A stretch of DNA of 47,882 bases, from the NCBI GenBank assembly GCA_937915735.1, contig CALGGS010000039.1:1-47882 (forward strand). The letters are read 5' to 3'. Shown piece by piece: positions 7,721-15,521 of the stretch (position 1 is its first letter; each line of letters starts with the position of its first letter). The notes under the pieces are model-generated. The model saw nothing but the letters and a program-made list of their open reading frames with translations, was not told where the DNA came from and made no database searches. The translations under genes and the position numbers were made by a program. This DNA is from an uncultured Treponema sp. (GTDB lineage Bacteria > Spirochaetota > Spirochaetia > Treponematales > Treponemataceae).

Positions 7721-8830
7721 ATGAAAATAATTGCGGAAATCGGAACGAGCCACGGCGGAGACCTGGAAAAAGCAAAAAAAATGATTGACCTGTCAATTGA
7801 CAGCGGAGCAGACTATGTAAAATTTCAGTGGGTCTATGCCGATGAAATCCTGCATCCTGAAACTGGCTTCGTAAACCTTCCTACCGGAAAAATTCGCCTT
7901 TACGACCGCTTCAAGGAGCTTGAAGTAAAGCCAGAATTTTTTGAGGAATGCAGTCACTACACCCACGAAAAGGGAGCGAAATTCCTGTGCTCTCCATTCG
8001 GGCTAAAGTCGCTTGAAGAGCTGCTTTCCATTAAACCTGATGCAATAAAAATCGCCTCCCCGGAGCTGAACCATATCCCGCTTTTAAAAAGCCTTGCCGA
8101 ATACCGAAAAAATAATAAAATCGAAGTGATAGTTTCAAGCGGAGTTTCTCACCTAAGCGACATTGAGGAAGCCCTCTCAATTCTTGGGACAGAAAACATA
8201 ACACTGCTACATTGCATAACTAGTTACCCTGCCCCCGAAGAAGAATACAACCTGAACTTAATCCCAAATCTTTCAAAAATTTTCGGGCTTCCGTGCGGTG
8301 TAAGCGACCATTCGCTAGACCCAATCTTAGTTCCGTCAATAGCGGCCGCCGTCGGAGGGACGATGATAGAAAAGCACATAACACTCTCAAAGGAAACTGA
8401 CGGTCTTGACGATCCGGTTGCCCTTACAGGCGAGCAGTTTTCTCTTATGAGCCACTGCATCCGACAGTGCGAGGCGGCTTTTCGCCAATACGAGGAAAAG
8501 GCAAAAGGCTATATCTTAAAACAGCTAGAGGAAGAATACGGAGAGAGAATTCAAAAAATTTTAGGTGATGGAGTTAAGAGGCTTGCACAGGCAGAAGAAG
8601 CGAATTACGGAAGGACGAACAGAAGCCTTCACTTTATGAGGTCAATGAAAAAGGGCGAAACCATCAAAACCGAAGACATAGCCGTCCTTAGAACAGAAAA
8701 AATTCTCTCTGTCGGCTTGCACCCCCGCTTTTTGAACAATATAATAGGCTCTACCCTTACGAGAGATGTTCAAAACGGAGAAGGAGTTTCGATTGATTGC
8801 GTTATCAGCAAGAAAACCAAGGAGCTGTAA
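7721..8830 (+). CDS. NeuB-family sialic-acid-type synthase
   Basis: This 369-residue enzyme belongs to the N-acetylneuraminate synthase family, which condenses phosphoenolpyruvate with an N-acetyl amino sugar to make a nonulosonic acid. The TIM-barrel NeuB domain covers about residues 10-250. It starts with IAEIGTSHGGDLEKAKKMI and includes LHCITSYPAP, GVSDHS and GGTMIEKHITL. A SAF antifreeze-like domain covers about 300-365 (RSLHFMRSMKKGETIKTEDIAVLR). The gene alone does not show which sugar is used (sialic, legionaminic or pseudaminic acid). No neuA or neuC neighbour is present, and the only partner is the acyltransferase 6 bp downstream. GAGGAAATA precedes the ATG. The product could decorate flagella or surface glycans (inference). 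Confidence 0.8.
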   Translation: MKIIAEIGTSHGGDLEKAKKMIDLSIDSGADYVKFQWVYADEILHPETGFVNLPTGKIRLYDRFKELEVKPEFFEECSHYTHEKGAKFLCSPFGLKSLEELLSIKPDAIKIASPELNHIPLLKSLAEYRKNNKIEVIVSSGVSHLSDIEEALSILGTENITLLHCITSYPAPEEEYNLNLIPNLSKIFGLPCGVSDHSLDPILVPSIAAAVGGTMIEKHITLSKETDGLDDPVALTGEQFSLMSHCIRQCEAAFRQYEEKAKGYILKQLEEEYGERIQKILGDGVKRLAQAEEANYGRTNRSLHFMRSMKKGETIKTEDIAVLRTEKILSVGLHPRFLNNIIGSTLTRDVQNGEGVSIDCVISKKTKEL

Positions 8831-8836
8831 ATTAAA

Positions 8837-9679
8837 ATGAACAGAGAGCATATTGTAAAAGACGGTGTTTTTATCCCGGATACAGGAATTACTTATCCAG
8901 AGATTCCCGATGAACGAATGTTTCCTTCAGTCGCTATAAGAAACATTGAGGTTGACGAAAACTACCCTTATTTAATGAAATCCTTCAAAGAAAAATTCTT
9001 CCATTACTTGGTTTACGCGGCAATTTTTACATTTGTTCCTTTTGTTCACAAATTCAGACACGATATAAAAATTGAAGGTGTCCAAAACCTTAAGAAAAAC
9101 AAAAAGCTCTTCAAAAACGGCGCCATAACCGTCGCAAATCATGTCTATCGCTGGGATTTTCTCGCTGTCGTTCAGGCCGTCAGCAAAATCGGAAAAAGAC
9201 GACTTTACTTTCCGACATTCGCCGACAAAGTAAACGAAAAAGACGCTCTTTTAATCAGAAGCGCAGGCGGGATTCCTATTCCAGAAAAAGGAATGGGTGC
9301 TACACGAAAGTTCAACGAAGCATTTGACACGCTCGCAAGCAAAAAAAAGTGGATTCATGTTTTCCCTGAGCACTGCCGCTGGAATTATTACGAGCCAATC
9401 AGGCCTTTTAAGACAGGAGCCTTTGCGATGGCATACCGATATGACTTACCAGTAATTCCAATGGCAATTCATTACCGGCCTGTAACAGGATGGCGGAAAA
9501 GGCTCGGACTAAAGGACCCGCTCATAACGATTTCAATCGGAGAGCCGATTATTCCAAACAAACAAGAAAAGCGAAAGGAAGAGTCAAAAAGAATGTGTCT
9601 CGAAGCCCACGCTCAAATATGCTCAATGGCAGGAATCGTCCAAAATGGCTGGAATGCAATAAGCGAAAGCGAAGGCTGA
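8837..9679 (+). CDS. PlsC-like 1-acylglycerol-3-phosphate acyltransferase
   Basis: This 280-residue membrane-associated acyltransferase has the H-X4-D catalytic motif in NHVYRWDF (about residue 102), the acceptor-site block FPEH (about 175; usually FPEG) and a later P-V-I-P-M-A stretch. A hydrophobic segment at about 55-70 (YLVYAAIFTFVPFVH) would anchor it. The family transfers a fatty acyl chain to lysophosphatidic acid or related lipids. It follows the NeuB-like gene by 6 bp and is probably co-translated, with GGAGC inside the end of the upstream gene as ribosome site. The pairing could mean acylation of a surface glycolipid rather than bulk phospholipid synthesis; that is speculation. Confidence 0.8.
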   Translation: MNREHIVKDGVFIPDTGITYPEIPDERMFPSVAIRNIEVDENYPYLMKSFKEKFFHYLVYAAIFTFVPFVHKFRHDIKIEGVQNLKKNKKLFKNGAITVANHVYRWDFLAVVQAVSKIGKRRLYFPTFADKVNEKDALLIRSAGGIPIPEKGMGATRKFNEAFDTLASKKKWIHVFPEHCRWNYYEPIRPFKTGAFAMAYRYDLPVIPMAIHYRPVTGWRKRLGLKDPLITISIGEPIIPNKQEKRKEESKRMCLEAHAQICSMAGIVQNGWNAISESEG

Positions 9680-9718
9680 CAGAAAAAAAAACAAAGAGTC
9701 AAATTCAAAGATTTTTGA

Positions 9719-9747
9719 TTGACACTTTTTTTCGTTTTTGATAATAT
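9719..9747 (+). promoter_or_regulatory. Promoter of tRNA-Val
   Basis: A perfect TTGACA (9719-9724), a 17-nt spacer and TAATAT (9742-9747) place the start near 9754, about 10 nt ahead of the tRNA. The 5S gene at 12.6 kb uses the same two hexamers and spacing. Confidence 0.8.
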
Positions 9748-9764
9748 TTTTTCCGTTCAGTTTC

Positions 9765-9837
9765 GGGCAGTTAGCTCAGTTGGTAGAGCCCCTGGTTTAC
9801 ACCCAGGTTGTCGGGAGTTCGAGTCTCTCACTGCCCA
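9765..9837 (+). tRNA. tRNA-Val (anticodon TAC)
   Basis: This is a full 73-nt cloverleaf: acceptor GGGCAGT/ACTGCCC, D-arm GCTCAGTTGGTAGAGC, anticodon stem CCTGG/CCAGG with loop TTTACAC (TAC), and T-loop TTCGAGT. CCA is not encoded. It is a single gene with its own promoter and terminator. Confidence 0.95.
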
Positions 9838-9842
9838 CTTTC

Positions 9843-9870
9843 AAACTCAAGGTCAGCCTTGAGTTTTTTT
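9843..9870 (+). terminator. Terminator of tRNA-Val
   Basis: A 10-bp stem AAACTCAAGG (9843-9852) / CCTTGAGTTT (9857-9866) with loop TCAG runs into a T-tract, 5 nt past the tRNA. Confidence 0.9.
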
Positions 9871-9927
9871 GTTTTACCCCAGCGCTGCCTCCGTGTGGCA
9901 CACGCCCCCCCATTTCTTAGCGGCCGC

Positions 9928-10377
9928 TCACTCAAACCAGTTTTCGATTTGAAGCTCGCTTACTTCCTGAATCGGCTCAAAATGCCTTGTGTTCCGGGTT
10001 ACTAAGACCATGTGATTTGCAAGGGCGATTGCGGCTATCATGCTGTCTTCTTTTTGGGTTGGCTTTCCGATTTGTTCCAGTTTTGCCCTTAACATAGCTT
10101 GAATATCTGCGGCTTTTTCCGTAAAGTTTTTTATCTTGAAAGTTTCGTGAACATCATCTTTTATGAATTTTTCAAGATACTTTTTATTCAGTCCTTCCGG
10201 CAAACGGTACAATCCAAAAAGCAATTCCTGCCAGACAGGAGCGCAAATTGCGCAGTCAGAATTATGTTCCGCAATCTTTTTAATCACATTAAAATTTGCT
10301 TCCGGCTTTATTATTTCTGAGACAATATTAGAGTCTAAAAGATAGTGGGGTTCTTCTTCATCATATTCGTTAGTCAT
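9928..10377 (-). CDS. VapC-like PIN-domain toxin
   Basis: This 149-residue PIN-domain ribonuclease is predicted as the toxin of a type II pair. The acidic metal-site residues are visible: D15 (LLDSN), E51 (WQELLF) and D111 (KEDSMIA), plus the late VTRNTRHF motif. I chose the start at 10377 because its ATG overlaps the antitoxin stop by 8 nt (GATGACTAA), typical coupling. An upstream in-frame ATG at 10410 lies inside the antitoxin gene and is unlikely. Such toxins cut RNA, often tRNA, when the antitoxin is degraded; the target cannot be read from sequence. The pair sits between tRNA-Val and ilvB, a common kind of landing place for mobile modules. Confidence 0.85.
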   Translation of the reverse strand: MTNEYDEEEPHYLLDSNIVSEIIKPEANFNVIKKIAEHNSDCAICAPVWQELLFGLYRLPEGLNKKYLEKFIKDDVHETFKIKNFTEKAADIQAMLRAKLEQIGKPTQKEDSMIAAIALANHMVLVTRNTRHFEPIQEVSELQIENWFE

Positions 10378-10678
10378 CGCCAAACACTCCGTCAAAGACA
10401 TGGCTTTCATAAGAATCAGGGGTGTTATCCCTCACATCAAAAATCCTGTCGATATCTTCGTTTGTAAAAAGACCGTCAACTTTTTTACGGAACTCGGCTG
10501 CCCGATCAAGAATGGTGTCTTTGCAACTTTTAGCGATAATACGATTATAGTCGGCAATGGAAAGAATAACCCCGACAGTCGTGTTCCTGCGGGAAATAAA
10601 GACCGGCCCGCTTTCTTCTGCCTGATGCATGAAAAGAGGAAGCTTGTTTTTTGCCTCGTAGATGGGAACTGTATTCAT
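10370..10678 (-). CDS. Phd/YefM-type antitoxin
   Basis: This 102-residue antitoxin opens with MNTVPIYEAKNKLPLFMHQAEESGPVFISRRNTTVGVILS, the typical Phd/YefM DNA-binding N-terminus. The C-terminal half (about 50-102) is acidic and should wrap the PIN toxin. I chose the ATG at 10678 because GGAGG lies 6 nt upstream. An earlier in-frame ATG at 10693 has no ribosome site. Autoregulation is expected: an 11-bp inverted repeat overlaps the start codon and the predicted promoter (10676-10720). Confidence 0.85.
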   Translation of the reverse strand: MNTVPIYEAKNKLPLFMHQAEESGPVFISRRNTTVGVILSIADYNRIIAKSCKDTILDRAAEFRKKVDGLFTNEDIDRIFDVRDNTPDSYESHVFDGVFGDD

Positions 10679-10720
10679 AGTATGCCTCCGCAAAACTGGT
10701 ATATAAGAAGCATACTATGA
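10676..10720 (-). promoter_or_regulatory. Toxin-antitoxin operator (paired inverted repeats)
   Basis: TCATAGTATGC (10676-10686) and its exact complement GCATACTATGA (10710-10720) are separated by 23 nt. Each arm carries the near-palindromic core CATAGTATG, so this looks like two antitoxin dimer sites. A -10-like TATATA lies between them, and one arm covers the antitoxin start codon. Binding would block both transcription and the ribosome site. Confidence 0.7.
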
Positions 10721-10753
10721 GATAGCTATAAAATCAAGCCTTATTTAGCTATC

Positions 10754-12511
10754 TTACCTGATTGAATCAATATTGAGGTTTCCGCCTTTAACGAAAGGAA
10801 GGACATTCTCACAGCGGGCGATTTTAGTTCTTACAAAGACAGGACCTTTTACATTGAAGGCCTTTTCTTCCCAGTTTTCATCTGTGTCGGCGTCAACAGC
10901 CGTAATACCGAAGCCCTCTGCGATTTTGAGCAAATCCGGATTTGAGGCAAAAGTACTTGCAGAATAGTGCTTTTCAAAAAGATATTCCTGCTGCTGGCGA
11001 ACCATACCCAAGGCCCCGTTTTCAAGGACAATGACAGTGACATTAAGATTATTCTCTGCCATTGTGGCAAGTTCCTGAATATTCATAAGGATTGAGCCGT
11101 CACCTGAGATACAGACGATTCGCTTGTCAGGCTCGGCAAAAGCCGCCCCTAAAGCCGTGGGAAGACCAAAGCCCATAGTTCCCAGCGAGCCAGATGTCAA
11201 AAACTGACGGGGACGCTGAATGTCAAAGAACTGAGCCGCCCACATCTGATGCTGACCGACATCTGTAGTAACGATTATGTTTTCGCCAGACGGAAGATTC
11301 TTTATGAATTTCCGTGGATTCCGGTAATTTGCCCCACCCTTTTTTCCGCAAGTTTTTTCACCACAGCAATCAGCGGCCTTACAACTCATTTCGAGGTGAA
11401 TTTCTTCCTGTTTTTTAAGCTCAAGACAAGCTTTCAGCCAGCTTTCACGCTCATTATGATTCTGAGATAAATCTGCGCTTTTGAGGGCCGAGTTGATTTT
11501 TTCAAAGGCAAAAGCCGTGTCCGAAACGAGATTTATGTAACTCGTTAAGATTTTATTGATTTCAGCGGCATCTATGTCGATGTGAATGATTTTTGCACCA
11601 GGACAGAAGCCTTCAGGAACTCCTGCAGCCCTGTCATCAAAGCGAGCCCCAGCAACGATAACGAGGTCACTTTCGTATGCGGCTTTTCCCGCACAAAATG
11701 TGCCGTGCATACCGACCATTCCCAAAAATGAAGGCGCATCCTTTCGGACAACGCCCAAGCCCATAAGACTTGAGATTACAGGAATATCATAAAGCCTTAA
11801 AAATTTTCTGATTTTTTCTGAAGCTGAGGGATTGTTTGCCCCGCCACCAAGGTAAAGAAGGGGCTTTTTTGCGTTTTTAAGCTCGTCGATGATTTGCGAG
11901 ATGATTTTTGGAAAATCCTCTTCACGAGTTTTGTTTTTTATTGCGCAAGAAGCGTATTCATCATAAATGCGTTTAAATGAAGTATCGAAATCTTCCCCAA
12001 CCTCACACAGCTCTGTCTGAACATTGCGGGGAACATCGATTAAGACAGGCCCCGGACGCCCGGTCTCAGCAATCGCAAATGCCAAAGGAACTGCCGTCAA
12101 AAGCTCTTTTGCGGATTTTACCATAATTGAGTGCTTCGTGATTGGAAAAGAAAGGCCGAATGTGTCCGCTTCCTGAAAAGCGTCTGTTCCGATAAGATTC
12201 GTGTTTACCTGACCTGTAAAAGCCACGAGAGGAACAGAGTCACACCGGGCATCCGCTACGCTAGTAAGAAGGTTCATTGCCCCCGGTCCGCTCGTTGCCA
12301 TACAGACAGCGGCTTTTCCCGTAACTCGTGCGACCCCCTGAGCCATAAAGCCCGCAGCCTGCTCCTGACGAACAAGGACATGCTTAAAATTTGAGACATA
12401 AAGCTCGTTATATAAGGGAAGAATCATTCCGCCAGGAAGGCCAAAGGCGACATCAATTCCGTTCTGTCTCAAAAGATTTATGATAATCTGGGAACCGGTC
12501 AACTTTGCCAT
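10754..12511 (-). CDS. ilvB: Acetolactate synthase large (catalytic) subunit
   Basis: This 585-residue ThDP enzyme condenses two pyruvates, or pyruvate with 2-oxobutyrate, in the first step of branched-chain amino acid synthesis. The catalytic glutamate is E50 (VRQEQAA). The central FAD domain includes GGGANNPSASEKIRKF. The ThDP/Mg motif is GDGSILMNIQELATMAENNLNVTVIVLEN near residues 470-498. An unusual Cys-rich insert, SCKAADCCGEKTCGKK, lies at about 374-392 between domains. No ilvN regulatory subunit is adjacent, so it must be encoded elsewhere or absent. GGAGG precedes the ATG. The gene lies directly downstream of the 5S rRNA gene (about 47 bp), with no clear independent promoter in between, so read-through from the 5S promoter is possible. 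Confidence 0.9.
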   Translation of the reverse strand: MAKLTGSQIIINLLRQNGIDVAFGLPGGMILPLYNELYVSNFKHVLVRQEQAAGFMAQGVARVTGKAAVCMATSGPGAMNLLTSVADARCDSVPLVAFTGQVNTNLIGTDAFQEADTFGLSFPITKHSIMVKSAKELLTAVPLAFAIAETGRPGPVLIDVPRNVQTELCEVGEDFDTSFKRIYDEYASCAIKNKTREEDFPKIISQIIDELKNAKKPLLYLGGGANNPSASEKIRKFLRLYDIPVISSLMGLGVVRKDAPSFLGMVGMHGTFCAGKAAYESDLVIVAGARFDDRAAGVPEGFCPGAKIIHIDIDAAEINKILTSYINLVSDTAFAFEKINSALKSADLSQNHNERESWLKACLELKKQEEIHLEMSCKAADCCGEKTCGKKGGANYRNPRKFIKNLPSGENIIVTTDVGQHQMWAAQFFDIQRPRQFLTSGSLGTMGFGLPTALGAAFAEPDKRIVCISGDGSILMNIQELATMAENNLNVTVIVLENGALGMVRQQQEYLFEKHYSASTFASNPDLLKIAEGFGITAVDADTDENWEEKAFNVKGPVFVRTKIARCENVLPFVKGGNLNIDSIR

Positions 12512-12558
12512 ATCAGCCTCCGAAAAATGGGGAATAGTTAGGAGTTTAAAATAAAAAA

Positions 12559-12669
12559 AGTTGGCAGCGTTTTACTTTCCCCCGATTAGGAGTATCATCA
12601 ACGAAAAGGTGCTTGACGACCGTGTTCGGAACGGGAACGGGTATTTCCACCTTTCTATGACCACCAACG
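12559..12669 (-). rRNA. rrf: 5S ribosomal RNA (orphan copy)
   Basis: The minus strand carries a complete 5S rRNA. The ends TTGGTGG and CTGCCAA pair, allowing G-U. The conserved loop block CCGAACACGG is in place, and the helix IV/V region (TACTCC, GGGGAAAGT) follows. The ends are approximate to a few bases. No 16S or 23S sequence is present on either side. A consensus promoter (12676-12704) places the transcript start within a few bases of the mature 5' end. A T7 run directly after the terminal helix could act as its terminator. Confidence 0.85.
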
Positions 12670-12675
12670 AGAATA

Positions 12676-12704
12676 ATATTATTGATTTTAGAAATTTTTG
12701 TCAA
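12676..12704 (-). promoter_or_regulatory. Promoter of the orphan 5S rRNA gene
   Basis: On the minus strand TTGACA (12699-12704), a 17-nt spacer and TAATAT (12676-12681) form a consensus promoter. The predicted start is near 12669, essentially the 5' end of 5S. Confidence 0.8.
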
Positions 12705-12737
12705 TATTCCAAACAAAATAGATAAAAATTTCAAATT

Positions 12738-12748
12738 TGTGTTATACT
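12738..12748 (+). promoter_or_regulatory. Extended -10 promoter, leaderless start of the hybrid kinase
   Basis: TGTGTTATACT ends 6 nt before the ATG at 12755. No -35 consensus and no Shine-Dalgarno sequence are visible. The expected transcript start is at the ATG. Confidence 0.6.
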
Positions 12749-12754
12749 CTTATT

Positions 12755-15520
12755 ATGAAATTTTCTCGACTTCTGAATCTGTATCTTTTTATAGCACTCT
12801 TTTCTTTTTCGTTCGCTCCTCTTTTTTCTGAAAATTCCCTGTCAACAAAAATTCGAGTCGGGTATTACGAAAATGAAGTCTTTCAGGAAGGGGCAAAGCC
12901 CGGCTCCGTAAAAAAAGGCTACGCTTACGAATATTATCAAAAAATCTCTGAATACACTGGCTGGAAGTACGAATATATCTATGGCTCATACGGAGAGCTT
13001 TACCAAATGCTTCTTGACGGCAAAATCGATTTACTTGCCGGCCTTGCAAAGAATAAGGAAAGGGAAAATAAAATCGCTTACCCAGAAAACGCAATGGGGG
13101 AAGAAACTTATTCACTCCTGAAGCACGATTCAGACGAAGGAATCACATCCTCCTACGCAACTTTAAACGGAAAATCGATTGGAATCTTAAACAGCGCAAT
13201 GGTCGCCATTCTAGAAAATTTCTTAAAGAAACACAGCATCTCTGCCAAAATCGTCACTTTTGACGCCTATGACGAGCTTTTTGACTCCTTTGACTCAAAT
13301 CAAGTTGATATTCTAGCGGCCGAAGGAGACGGAGCGTACGGACGCCTTCACGCCCAAGTCCTCTACACTTTTGGCTCATCTGAATACTATCTATGCGTAA
13401 ATATAAATCGCAAGGATTTGCTTTCAGAGCTTAACAAGGCGCAGAATCTTCTTGCAACTGAAGAGCCAAATTATTTAAATTGCCTAAAAACAAAATTTTT
13501 TCCAGTAAGCATTTCGAGCCGCGCATTTTCAGATGCCGAAAAATTATGGATTGCAACACACAAAAAGCTTAGGGTTGGCTTTTTAAAAAATTACCTTCCG
13601 TACAGCGACACTACAAAAGACGGAAAAGTCACCGGAATCGTACAGGAAATTCTTCCGAAAATTATGGAGGCACTAGGTGTCTCTGAAATTGAAATTTCCT
13701 ATGTGCCATACGAAAACTACACTGAAATGACAAAATCAATGGCAAGAAGCGATGTAGATGTCATTTTTCCTGTCGGCGGCGGTCTTTACTACTCAGAAGA
13801 AAACGGAATCTACCAGTCCACGCCTCTCGTAAGCTCTTCAACAGAAATGATTTATAACCCGAGTTTTTTTGGGAAAGACTCAACAATTTTTGCAGTAAAC
13901 AAAAACAACTCAATGCAATATTACTATGTAAAAACGAATTTCCCCAAGGCAGATATCCTTTTCTGTGACTCAATAGAATCATGTCTTGAAGCAGTTTTGT
14001 TCGGCGAGGCAAGCAGCACCACAATCAACGGTTTAAGGAACGAAATCTTAAAGAACCGGAAATACCGGAGTCTTTCAATAATGCAGCTCAAAACAGGGGA
14101 TGACAGGGCATTCGGAATCGAAATTGGAAACGAAGGACTGTTAAAGCTTCTGAACCGCGGAATCAATATTTTAGGGCCAGATTACGCACAAAATCTTGCT
14201 TACCGTTACACTCAGGGACTGTACTCCTACACTTCTCTTGATTTTTTTCTCGACAACTTGGGATTATTTACGCTTCTCGCGCTTTTATTCGCCACCTTTT
14301 TATTTTTCTTTTTAATACGGGATGCAAGGCGCTCAAAAGAATCTATGAGGCTTGCTGAAAACGCAAACAAGGCGAAAACGACATTCTTGAACAGCATGTC
14401 ACATGACATTCGAACGCCAATGAACGCAATCGTAGGCTTCACTACACTTGCAAAAGCAAACATAGAAAAAAAAGAGCAGGTTCTTGATTATCTTGAAAAA
14501 ATCTCAGTTTCAAGCCTTCATCTTCTTTCCCTCATAAATGATGTCCTGGATATGAGCAGTATTGAAAGCGGAAAGGTCACAATCGAAGAAACTCCCCTCC
14601 ACCTTCCCTCTTTCATAAACGACCTGAAGATTATGTGTCAGGCGAGTATTCTGGACAAAAATATAAGACTGAATTTCAAAACCGAGCAAATTCAGCACAA
14701 AAACATAATCACCGACAAGGTACGACTGAATCAAATTTTACTGAATATACTCTCAAACGCAATCAAATTCTCAAATAACGGCGGTAAAATTGACTTTGAA
14801 ATCAATGTTTCTCAGAAGGAAGTGGATGACAGCCAGAGCGACAACATAAAGAATTTCATTTTTAAAATAAGAGACAACGGCTGCGGAATGAGCGAAAGTT
14901 TCCAAAAAGAGCTTTTCGATACATTCACACGGGAAAAGACAAGCACAGACAGCGGACTTCAGGGAACAGGACTGGGAATGGCAATCACCAAAAGGCTTGT
15001 TGAGCTAATGAACGGAAGTATCAGCGTCGAAAGCCGTGAAGGTGAAGGCACTCTTTTCACAGTTACCCTTCCAATCAAAATCAACGGTGAAAAATCAGAA
15101 GAAGAGCAGGAGACTGTAAAAAATAAAAAGGAATTTGAGGGAAAAAGACTTTTGCTTGCGGAAGACAACGAAATGAACCAGCTCATCGCAAAAGAAATAC
15201 TCGAAAATTCAGGCTTTACTGTCGAAATAGCAAATGACGGGGATGAAGCCGTCCAAAAAGTCAAGGAAAATCCCGAAGATTTCTTTGACATTGTCTTAAT
15301 GGACATCCAGATGCCAAAAATGGACGGCTACGAAGCAACAAAGAAAATTCGGGCACTTCCTGAAAACAAAAAAGCGACGCTTCCAATCATTGCTGTTACG
15401 GCAAATGCCCTTGATGAGGACAAGATTCTCTCAAAAAAGGCAGGCCACAATGCACATTTGTCAAAGCCGTATGACATTGAGAAAATGATGAAAGCAATCA
15501 GGGAAGTTCTTTTCCGCTAA
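12755..15520 (+). CDS. BvgS-type hybrid sensor histidine kinase with two periplasmic solute-binding domains
   Basis: This 921-residue sensor has a signal segment at about 5-24, two SBP_bac_3-like periplasmic domains (about 30-245 and 265-485), and one membrane segment near 510-530 (LFTLLALLFATFLFFFLI). A cytoplasmic kinase follows: HisKA with SHDIRTPMNAIVGF (His550), and an ATPase with N box NQILLNILSNAIKFS, G1 DNGCGMS and G2 GTGLGMAI. It ends with a receiver domain (AEDNEMNQ; phospho-acceptor Asp850 in LMDIQMPKMDG). It should bind a small periplasmic solute, probably an amino acid, and pass phosphate from His550 to Asp850. The output partner is not in the window. I chose the ATG at 12755; a TTG 18 nt earlier lies in the promoter. 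It ends one base from the convergent galK. Confidence 0.88.
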   Translation: MKFSRLLNLYLFIALFSFSFAPLFSENSLSTKIRVGYYENEVFQEGAKPGSVKKGYAYEYYQKISEYTGWKYEYIYGSYGELYQMLLDGKIDLLAGLAKNKERENKIAYPENAMGEETYSLLKHDSDEGITSSYATLNGKSIGILNSAMVAILENFLKKHSISAKIVTFDAYDELFDSFDSNQVDILAAEGDGAYGRLHAQVLYTFGSSEYYLCVNINRKDLLSELNKAQNLLATEEPNYLNCLKTKFFPVSISSRAFSDAEKLWIATHKKLRVGFLKNYLPYSDTTKDGKVTGIVQEILPKIMEALGVSEIEISYVPYENYTEMTKSMARSDVDVIFPVGGGLYYSEENGIYQSTPLVSSSTEMIYNPSFFGKDSTIFAVNKNNSMQYYYVKTNFPKADILFCDSIESCLEAVLFGEASSTTINGLRNEILKNRKYRSLSIMQLKTGDDRAFGIEIGNEGLLKLLNRGINILGPDYAQNLAYRYTQGLYSYTSLDFFLDNLGLFTLLALLFATFLFFFLIRDARRSKESMRLAENANKAKTTFLNSMSHDIRTPMNAIVGFTTLAKANIEKKEQVLDYLEKISVSSLHLLSLINDVLDMSSIESGKVTIEETPLHLPSFINDLKIMCQASILDKNIRLNFKTEQIQHKNIITDKVRLNQILLNILSNAIKFSNNGGKIDFEINVSQKEVDDSQSDNIKNFIFKIRDNGCGMSESFQKELFDTFTREKTSTDSGLQGTGLGMAITKRLVELMNGSISVESREGEGTLFTVTLPIKINGEKSEEEQETVKNKKEFEGKRLLLAEDNEMNQLIAKEILENSGFTVEIANDGDEAVQKVKENPEDFFDIVLMDIQMPKMDGYEATKKIRALPENKKATLPIIAVTANALDEDKILSKKAGHNAHLSKPYDIEKMMKAIREVLFR

Positions 15521-15521
15521 A

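Noticed and set aside
10378..10410. Upstream start for the PIN toxin
   Set aside because: It would overlap the antitoxin by 41 nt. The ATG overlapping the antitoxin stop is the usual coupled arrangement.
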